DNA of 6,173 nucleotides from Methanomethylovorans sp. PtaU1.Bin073 (lineage in GTDB: Archaea > Halobacteriota > Methanosarcinia > Methanosarcinales > Methanosarcinaceae): assembly GCA_002067265.1 (NCBI GenBank), contig MVQW01000302.1, positions 1 through 6,173 of the forward strand, written 5' to 3'. Below, one piece after another: positions 1-4,257 of this stretch. The notes beneath the pieces are model-generated. The model saw only the letters and a list, made by a program, of their open reading frames with translations. It searched no databases and was not told the origin of the DNA. The translations under genes were made by a program, and so were the position numbers. Position 1 is the stretch's first letter. The number at the start of each line of letters is the position of its first letter.

Positions 1-1
1 T

Positions 2-415
2 GAAGATGAGATCGAGAATGTTTCTATGGATACTGAGTCTGCAAAGTCTTCAGGAGCGATAAGTTTTGCCCCCCCAGATGAGGAAATAGTCTCAGACAGC
101 AATTTACCAAGGCAAAATACATCTGAAATAGCAAATGAAACTGTAGCTGCTACCTCATTAGCTGAACAAAAAAAGAATGATGTAATCAAGAGAGAGAGAA
201 CTCCGACTTCTGACAAAAGGCCTCCATCGAATAATTATCCGGTCATTGGTAATGAAAAAAAGGAAGTTCAACCTGGGAAGAGCAGAATTTCCTCTTATGT
301 TGAAATGGAAGGAAAAAATGCCAATTTACGCATACCCCTTTCAGAGACTATAAAATTCTGGCTTATAGGTGCAATTGTCCTATTGCTTTTCTACCTGATT
401 ACTCGCCTTATCTAA
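2..415 (+). CDS. C-terminal part of a protein with a single C-terminal membrane anchor (5' end outside window)
   Basis: The reading frame is open to the window edge: the codons before the first ATG (position 26) encode an acidic stretch (E-D-E-I-E-N-V-S) with no stop, so the gene very probably starts upstream and this is its 3' part. Counting from that ATG, residues 1-100 are hydrophilic and low in complexity, rich in Ser, Glu, Lys, Pro and Asn, and look disordered. Residues about 111-129 (FWLIGAIVLLLFYLITRLI) form one hydrophobic helix that ends the protein almost at its last residue, so it is tail-anchored or a surface protein with a C-terminal anchor. Two N-glycosylation sequons (N31-T-S, N37-E-T) would favour an outside location, while the basic KRER patch near residue 55 would suit the cytoplasm, so topology is undecided. 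The stop is TAA at 413-415. I do not recognise the family, and the missing N-terminal part would be needed to assign a function. Confidence 0.7.
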   Translation, partial: EDEIENVSMDTESAKSSGAISFAPPDEEIVSDSNLPRQNTSEIANETVAATSLAEQKKNDVIKRERTPTSDKRPPSNNYPVIGNEKKEVQPGKSRISSYVEMEGKNANLRIPLSETIKFWLIGAIVLLLFYLITRLI

Positions 416-431
416 GAAAATAAAAGTTGTT

Positions 432-450
432 TCTTCCCCACAGGGGAAGA
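432..450. terminator. Hairpin between convergent genes, probable bidirectional terminator
   Basis: A perfect 8-bp stem (TCTTCCCC / GGGGAAGA) closes a 3-nt ACA loop. It lies in the 54-bp gap between the stop of the plus-strand gene at 415 and the stop of the minus-strand gene at 470. T-rich sequence follows on the minus strand (complement of 416-431) and a TTTT run follows on the plus strand at 455-458. Position and symmetry suggest it ends transcription from both sides; this is inference from the sequence. Confidence 0.55.
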
Positions 451-469
451 TCCATTTTCAAAAAAGAAA

Positions 470-1663
470 TCAAATAACCACAACAGTACCTGATATGTCT
501 GTCCCTTCAAGCATAAAGGTATAGGTACCTGGTTTATCAAATGTGTAAGTGAATACCTTGCCATAGTAAATCGTTTGAGGTTCCCATAAATCTTCCTTGC
601 TTACAACCACAATTGGCATCTTTGGCCTCTGGAGGTTTCTCCAAGTCACAGATTCTCCAGCTTTTACTTCCATTATTGTAGGTTCTATGGTTTTGATCAT
701 AAGGAACTCCTTTGTCTGGGTTACAGTCTGCGATATTTCTCCGATCTTTGCCCCTAATTGTTCCTTGGTTTCATTTTGAACCATCAATGGACTCGACTCC
801 GGAACAGAGGGGAGAACTGTTTCTTCTGTAGATTCCGGTACATTTTCCATGGAGGCTTCTAAAACAACTACTGTACCAGTTATATTGGTACCGTCCAGCA
901 TGAAATTATATGTACCAGGTGTATCAAAAACAAAGCTGAAAGACTTGCCATAATAGATTGTCTGTGGTTCCCATAGATATTCCGTGCTCACCAGAACTAT
1001 GGGCTTCTTTGGCCTCTGGAGATTTTGCCAGGTAACGGTTTCACCAACCTTTACTTCCATATTAGTGGGATCCAGCGTCCTGATCATAAGGAATTCATTC
1101 TTCTCCTGAGTGATCTGTGCAATGGTTCCTGTAACGGTTTGTACCACACTCTCAGTTACATTTTTAGTCTGATTCCATACCATCGTAGGTATACCAGGAG
1201 CTGTGCCTGCTTCGGATTCTTCTTCAGCTATACTTTTCATGCTCTTTTCTGAAACAATTACTGACCCTTTCATTTGAGTACCCTCAATGTTAAAGGTGTA
1301 TGTTCCAGGATTCAGGAAGGTGTAGCTGAAAGACTTACCATAATAAATGGTCTGAGACTCCCACAGATCATCGTCACTTATGAGAACAACAGGTTTCTTT
1401 GGTCTTTGGAGATTGTTCCATGTAACTGTATCTCCTGCCTGAACATCTATGGATTCAGGACTTAAAGTGGTTATTATAATAAATTGATTCATCGAAGATG
1501 ATGCCTCTTGTATTGAAGCATTAGTATCTACTATCTTGGCTGATCCTCCATACTGGGAATACAAAGCGTCAGATGACTGAGAGCTTCCAATCGTAAGAAC
1601 TATTCCCATCACTAAAGCAATTATCAAAAGAGGTAAAGCCATAGATCTCTTGTATGATTGCAT
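470..1663 (-). CDS. Secreted or membrane-anchored protein with three cupredoxin-like domains lacking copper ligands
   Basis: A 397-residue protein. Residues 1-27 form a signal sequence or anchor: a basic start (MQSYKR) and a hydrophobic core at about 8-26. There is no cysteine, so no lipobox. Three homologous beta domains follow at about 59-139, 189-269 and 318-397, joined by related linkers of about 48 residues rich in Glu, Pro and Thr. Each domain has the cupredoxin plan: G-x-(T/S)-V-T-W-x-N, then an F...F-x-x-P-G-T-Y-x-F strand, then G-x-V-V. All share the unusual blocks NLQRPK and LWE-x-QTIYYGK. The usual His after the N is K90, K220 and M349; the usual Cys after GTY is I126, L256 and L385. 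The whole protein has no Cys and no His, so a type-1 copper site is excluded. Five N-x-S/T sequons (N48, N164, N168, N260, N297) fit a glycosylated surface protein. The ATG follows GGGGGA at a 7-nt spacing. The specific role is unknown; automated annotation may wrongly call it copper-binding. Confidence 0.88.
   Translation of the reverse strand: MQSYKRSMALPLLIIALVMGIVLTIGSSQSSDALYSQYGGSAKIVDTNASIQEASSSMNQFIIITTLSPESIDVQAGDTVTWNNLQRPKKPVVLISDDDLWESQTIYYGKSFSYTFLNPGTYTFNIEGTQMKGSVIVSEKSMKSIAEEESEAGTAPGIPTMVWNQTKNVTESVVQTVTGTIAQITQEKNEFLMIRTLDPTNMEVKVGETVTWQNLQRPKKPIVLVSTEYLWEPQTIYYGKSFSFVFDTPGTYNFMLDGTNITGTVVVLEASMENVPESTEETVLPSVPESSPLMVQNETKEQLGAKIGEISQTVTQTKEFLMIKTIEPTIMEVKAGESVTWRNLQRPKMPIVVVSKEDLWEPQTIYYGKVFTYTFDKPGTYTFMLEGTDISGTVVVI
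473..1489 (-). repeat. Three tandem domain repeats, period about 130 codons, inside the cupredoxin-like gene
   Basis: The domain copies lie at 1247-1489 (copy 1), 857-1099 (copy 2) and 473-712 (copy 3) on the minus strand. By hand alignment over 77 residues, copies 2 and 3 share about three quarters of residues and copies 1 and 2 about 60 percent. Linker 1 (residues 140-188) and linker 2 (270-317) also align: S-M, then an acidic/Pro stretch, N-x-T-K, G-x-I and T-Q before the next domain. The duplicated unit is therefore domain plus linker. Similarity is visible in the DNA too, for example in the segments encoding LWE-x-QTIYYGK in all three copies. Confidence 0.9.
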
Positions 1664-1670
1664 CTATAAT

Positions 1671-1676
1671 TCCCCC
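1671..1676 (-). promoter_or_regulatory. Ribosome binding site of the cupredoxin-like gene
   Basis: On the minus strand GGGGGA sits 7 nt before the ATG at 1663-1661. It is a partial match to the archaeal anti-Shine-Dalgarno complement and supports this start codon. Confidence 0.5.
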
Positions 1677-1700
1677 AATTGAGTTTTGGCTCTGGGCCTT

Positions 1701-1750
1701 GTTCAGATGTATCCAACCTTAGTTTCCCCATATATTAATTGCATCTGAAC
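1701..1750. promoter_or_regulatory. Perfect 9-bp inverted repeat flanking a TATA-like box: candidate operator
   Basis: The arms are GTTCAGATG (1701-1709) and CATCTGAAC (1742-1750), exact reverse complements with a 32-bp spacer. The spacer holds the best TATA candidate for the downstream minus-strand gene (1731-1738). One arm therefore lies where the BRE would be and the other at the predicted transcription start (about 1709). Archaeal repressors commonly act by covering these two places. An RNA stem is an alternative, but if transcription starts near 1709 the upstream arm would not be in the mRNA. Function is inferred from geometry only. Confidence 0.4.
1731..1738 (-). promoter_or_regulatory. 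Candidate TATA box for the cupredoxin-like gene
   Basis: The minus strand reads TTAATATA here. A start about 25 nt downstream (near 1709) would give a 5' leader of about 46 nt containing the GGGGGA ribosome binding site. A competing candidate is CTTTTAAAAG at 1750-1759, which would give a start near 1728. Neither has a convincing BRE next to it. Confidence 0.35.
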
Positions 1751-1826
1751 TTTTAAAAGCGGTAGAAAAATATTACTATCGCTGCTTTAGAATTAATAAG
1801 TAGACTTATTTATACTATACGTTCTA

Positions 1827-1903
1827 CAAAATATTAAAAACAGCTAATATGAAAAATGAAAACAGATGGGTCAGACTGAAGACCCAATTGCTGCTTCTGT
1901 TTT
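1827..1903 (-). terminator. Terminator of the polytopic membrane protein gene: bulged hairpin followed by T-runs
   Basis: In the minus-strand transcript a 14-bp stem can form: an outer 8-bp helix (AAAACAGA with TCTGTTTT, plus-strand 1859-1866 with 1896-1903) and an inner 6-bp helix (TGGGTC with GACCCA, 1867-1872 with 1881-1886). The two are separated by a 9-nt one-sided bulge (1887-1895) and closed by an 8-nt loop. The structure overlaps the TGA stop (1873-1871). On the minus strand it is followed by the T-rich runs CATTTTTCATATT and GTTTTTAATATTTTG. Hairpin plus T-run fits an intrinsic terminator; T-runs alone often suffice in archaea. Confidence 0.5.
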
Positions 1904-2932
1904 GAAATCTATCCCCTTATCGAAAGGAATACCTGCTTCAGAATACCATTTTTCCACGAAGGAGAGCATGTGGTATTTGAGAAATGCTTTAAATGGCATG
2001 CTTACCAAAGCCATAGCAATTATGAAAAGTATTAACTCTATTAAAGCAACTGGAACCAGAACTATCCATTCTGAGCCCGACATAACCAACGACAACAGCA
2101 AGTAGAAAATAACATCCACTATAAGGAAAGGCAATAAAGTAACCAGAAGTGCAAGCATTATGACAATAAATCCTGCTATGCCTACAATTATTCCCAAGAC
2201 TGCCCTTCCTACCCAATAAACAATTATCTGCTGCCAGTCAAGTTTGAACTTCCTGAGAACTTCCAGAAGAGCTGAGAGCACACTCACATTCCTGTATAAT
2301 GATACTGGTATAGACATGCTTATGAAAGAGCCAAGAATAGAAGCAACTATTGCGAAAATAAAAATCAAAAGAAAAACAAGCATCATTCCGCCGATGAAAG
2401 ATAGCCAGAAAAGGTCACCTGAAGGCATACCAAATATCACAACAAATGGAATCACAAGCACCGCGAGAACTATCAGAGACAAAAAAAGTGCAGCTAGCTT
2501 GATAACAAACAGTTGTAATCCTTTTCCGAGGAAAAGGCGAGAATAATCCCAGAATTTAACAGTATTAATTACAAGAGACTCCACTAATACGAACTCCATG
2601 ACACTGGAGATATACATAAAAGCAATTATCAAAAACAGTACCAACGCTATAAGTGCCACTACTACTATACTGAAGGAGGAGTCTATTGTATCGCCTATTG
2701 AATCAAGTGGGTTATAGTCAGAGTTATAACCTGATCCATAGCCTGAATCATATCCGGAATCCATTGAATTTGAAAATGAGTTGAAGGAGTTTCCTCCATA
2801 ACCCGAACCTCCGCCCACGAGCATGAATATGATGGCAAGTTTAACCCATTTCCAGAAATCAAATGGCTCGAAAAGACACTTTTTGGTGCGCTCGTAAGCG
2901 ACTTCCACTGCATCTATTACATACCAATCCAT
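1871..2932 (-). CDS. Polytopic membrane protein (resembles archaeal DUF7544 family) with a Gly/Ser/Tyr-rich loop
   Basis: A 353-residue integral membrane protein. The N-terminus (about 1-30, M-D-W-Y-V-I-D-A-V then E-P-F-D-F-W-K-W-V-K-L) is amphipathic and leads into a short hydrophobic segment at about 31-42. Strong membrane segments lie at about 86-110, 137-168, 174-205, 236-271 (perhaps two) and 288-312, giving about six or seven helices. The C-terminus (313-353) is soluble. Residues 41-75 form a low-complexity Gly/Ser/Tyr/Asn/Asp stretch with S-G-Y-x repeats between the first and second hydrophobic segments. The N-terminal pattern (A-V-E/D, a phenylalanine-rich FEPF-D-F-W-K-W, then a GGG after the first helix) recalls archaeal proteins I know as DUF7544, named from memory. 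No catalytic motif is visible. The function is unknown; a transport or envelope role is a guess. The start at 2932 has no Shine-Dalgarno but a TATA box about 26 nt upstream, suggesting a leaderless mRNA. Confidence 0.82.
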   Translation of the reverse strand: MDWYVIDAVEVAYERTKKCLFEPFDFWKWVKLAIIFMLVGGGSGYGGNSFNSFSNSMDSGYDSGYGSGYNSDYNPLDSIGDTIDSSFSIVVVALIALVLFLIIAFMYISSVMEFVLVESLVINTVKFWDYSRLFLGKGLQLFVIKLAALFLSLIVLAVLVIPFVVIFGMPSGDLFWLSFIGGMMLVFLLIFIFAIVASILGSFISMSIPVSLYRNVSVLSALLEVLRKFKLDWQQIIVYWVGRAVLGIIVGIAGFIVIMLALLVTLLPFLIVDVIFYLLLSLVMSGSEWIVLVPVALIELILFIIAMALVSMPFKAFLKYHMLSFVEKWYSEAGIPFDKGIDFKTEAAIGSSV

Positions 2933-2953
2933 AAGAGGATTATACAGAGTTCA

Positions 2954-2963
2954 CTTAAATAAG
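2954..2963 (-). promoter_or_regulatory. TATA box of the membrane protein gene, probable leaderless promoter
   Basis: The minus strand reads CTTATTTAAG, centred about 26 nt upstream of the ATG at 2932. This is the distance at which archaeal TBP sites place the transcription start, so the mRNA would begin at or next to the start codon. The intervening sequence has no Shine-Dalgarno, which agrees. The 10-bp palindrome ATACATGTAT lies just upstream at 2971-2980. Confidence 0.45.
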
Positions 2964-2990
2964 TTACCAAATACATGTATAGACTGTTAG

Positions 2991-2998
2991 TTAATATA
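2991..2998 (+). promoter_or_regulatory. Candidate TATA box for the FAH-family gene
   Basis: TTAATATA is the same octamer proposed for the cupredoxin-like gene. It would start transcription near 3020 and give a leader of about 46 nt. A weaker alternative, TTATCTAC (3036-3043), would place the start at about the ATG (leaderless), and the lack of any Shine-Dalgarno before 3067 leaves that option open. The 134-bp gap 2933-3066 serves two divergent promoters; a 7-bp inverted repeat AAGTTAC / GTAACTT (2961-2967, 3007-3013) spans part of it. Confidence 0.3.
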
Positions 2999-3066
2999 GT
3001 AAACCAGTAACTTTTGCTATTTCTAACACTCAATCTTATCTACAATGAGCGCAAATCCTTAGCCAT

Positions 3067-3801
3067 ATGCTGGGTCGCTTCAGGTACAGGGATGAAATAT
3101 TTTTTGGGAATGTGGATGGCAACAAAGTATTTGGAAAGGGAAATGTAGAAGGCAAGATATTCGAGCTTTCCGAACTGAGCATTCTTCCACCTTCTGTGCC
3201 TACGAAGATCGTATGTGTAGGTTTGAACTACCATGACCATGCCGTTGAAGTGAACATGCCAATACCAAAAGAACCGGTGCTGTTCCTTAAGCCTCCGTCA
3301 GCTGTCATTGGACATCTGGACAAGATTGTTTATCCGCGCATGAGCGAGCAAGTGGACTTTGAGGCAGAGCTGGCAGTAGTCATAGGCAAACGCTGCAAGA
3401 ACATCAAGAGGAAAAAAGCAGCCGACGTAATAGTTGGATACACATGTTTTAATGATGTAACAGCAAGAGATCTGCAAAGAAAAGATAGGCAGTGGACACG
3501 TGCTAAAAGCTTTGATACATTTGCACCCATGGGTCCTTTCATAGTGCCCGCAAGTCTGATAGATCCGGAAAAAGTGCGTATAAGAAGCAGAGTAAATGGT
3601 GTGACCAGGCAGGATTCATGCACTTCAAACCTGATTTTTGACATACCTTATCTCCTTGAATTCATCTCCAACATCATGACACTGGAAGTTGGGGATATTA
3701 TTGCCACAGGTACTCCCCCGGGCGTAGGTTCTTTGCATCCCGGAGATATTGTAGAAATAGACATCGAAGGAATAGGGATTCTAAAGAACGAGGTGGTTTG
3801 A
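3067..3801 (+). CDS. Fumarylacetoacetate hydrolase (FAH) family protein
   Basis: A 244-residue protein of the FAH fold, which uses a divalent metal (Mg or Mn) to cleave, hydrate or decarboxylate 2-oxo acids, including acylpyruvates and oxaloacetate. Residues 1-40 form the short N-terminal domain (GRFRYRDE...) seen in prokaryotic members. The catalytic core begins with G-L-N-Y-H-D-H-A (52-59). The expected metal ligands are present: E99 and E101 in V-D-F-E-A-E-L-A-V-V-I-G, and D130 in F-N-D-V-T-A-R-D-L-Q. K147 lies in A-K-S-F-D, and the family signature T-G-T-P-P-G-V-G is at 214-221. Length and motifs are complete, so it should be active; the substrate cannot be read from sequence. An in-frame TGA at 3046-3048 and the lack of other start codons fix ATG 3067. 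The stop shares one base with the start of the downstream winged-helix gene, implying an operon. Cytoplasmic. Confidence 0.9.
   Translation: MLGRFRYRDEIFFGNVDGNKVFGKGNVEGKIFELSELSILPPSVPTKIVCVGLNYHDHAVEVNMPIPKEPVLFLKPPSAVIGHLDKIVYPRMSEQVDFEAELAVVIGKRCKNIKRKKAADVIVGYTCFNDVTARDLQRKDRQWTRAKSFDTFAPMGPFIVPASLIDPEKVRIRSRVNGVTRQDSCTSNLIFDIPYLLEFISNIMTLEVGDIIATGTPPGVGSLHPGDIVEIDIEGIGILKNEVV
3790..3795 (+). promoter_or_regulatory. Ribosome binding site that decides the start of the winged-helix gene
   Basis: GAGGTG, a good complement to the archaeal 16S 3' end, lies inside the last codons of the FAH gene and 5 nt before ATG 3801. It favours ATG 3801 over the in-frame TTG at 3798. Confidence 0.6.
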
Positions 3802-4100
3802 TGCTTTTTGACCAGATCGAACGGGAACTGGAAATATCAGAGAGACACCTGGTAGTACTTAAGACAGTCGTAGAAAAAGGACCTATCGGTATACTAAAGC
3901 TTGCAGAAGAAACAGGAATGCCTACCCATAAAGTGCGCTATTCGCTTCGGGTACTTGAACAGGAACAACTAATAAAGCCTTCAATTCAGGGTGCCATAGC
4001 AGGTCCGGCTGTGAAAAAATTCAAGAAAGAGTTTGAAAATGACATGGATAGACTTCAGAAAATGACAGCTTCTATACTTCAGATCGGAAGATCTATCTGA
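3801..4100 (+). CDS. Small winged helix-turn-helix protein, putative transcriptional regulator
   Basis: A 99-residue protein. Residues 1-18 (MLFDQIERELEISERHL) form an N-terminal helix. A winged helix follows: helix 1 about 15-25 (H-L-V-V-L-K-T-V-V-E), helix 2 about 31-38 (I-L-K-L-A-E-E-T), the recognition helix about 41-54 (P-T-H-K-V-R-Y-S-L-R-V-L-E-Q) and the wing about 57-68 (L-I-K-P-S-I-Q-G-A). The tail, about 70-95, is a charged helix (K-K-F-K-K-E-F-E-N-D-M-D-R-L) that could dimerise as a coiled coil. No ligand domain or metal site is seen, and there is no Cys. Start and FAH stop overlap as TGATG (one shared base), so translation is probably coupled. The role is likely DNA binding; targets could be its own operon, but that is inference. 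I recall similar short regulators in other euryarchaea, without a known function. Confidence 0.85.
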   Translation: MLFDQIERELEISERHLVVLKTVVEKGPIGILKLAEETGMPTHKVRYSLRVLEQEQLIKPSIQGAIAGPAVKKFKKEFENDMDRLQKMTASILQIGRSI

Positions 4101-4257
4101 TATCATATTAACCGTAAAAGGTATACATTATTATATTTTTGCGCTTAATGTATTGGCTCACAGAACATTAACTTTAACTAGTTTCCACTCAACTAAGCCC
4201 AAAATAATACGCTTCAGATGACACATAAACTTAATTCTTTATCCAGGGAGAATCCGG
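4101..4257 (+). promoter_or_regulatory. Intergenic region: end of the FAH operon and promoter of gltX
   Basis: 157 bp without a gene. TTATATTTTTG at 4131-4141 could act as a T-run terminator for the upstream operon or as a TATA box (4131-4138, start near 4160, leader about 97 nt) for gltX. A second TATA candidate, AAAATAATA at 4201-4209, would give a leader of about 26 nt. A GGGAG ribosome binding site at 4246-4250 lies 7 nt before the gltX ATG. The sequence does not let me choose between the promoters. Confidence 0.3.

Noticed and set aside
473..1489. CRISPR-like or mobile-element repeats
   Set aside because: The regularly spaced similarity is codon-level domain duplication inside one open reading frame; there are no short identical repeats with unique spacers and no transposase.
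470..1663. Annotation as a plastocyanin/azurin-type copper protein
   Set aside because: No His or Cys occurs anywhere in the protein, so the type-1 copper site cannot form.
1866..2105. 79-codon plus-strand open frame opposite the membrane protein gene
   Set aside because: It lies wholly opposite the conserved polytopic protein, and its composition is what the complement of membrane-protein codons gives.
2971..2980. Palindrome ATACATGTAT in the divergent promoter region
   Set aside because: Short AT-rich palindromes are frequent in such DNA; it is noted in the promoter entry but not claimed as an operator.
3330..3644. 104-codon minus-strand open frame opposite the FAH gene
   Set aside because: It covers the conserved FAH metal-site region in antisense, and no independent evidence supports it.
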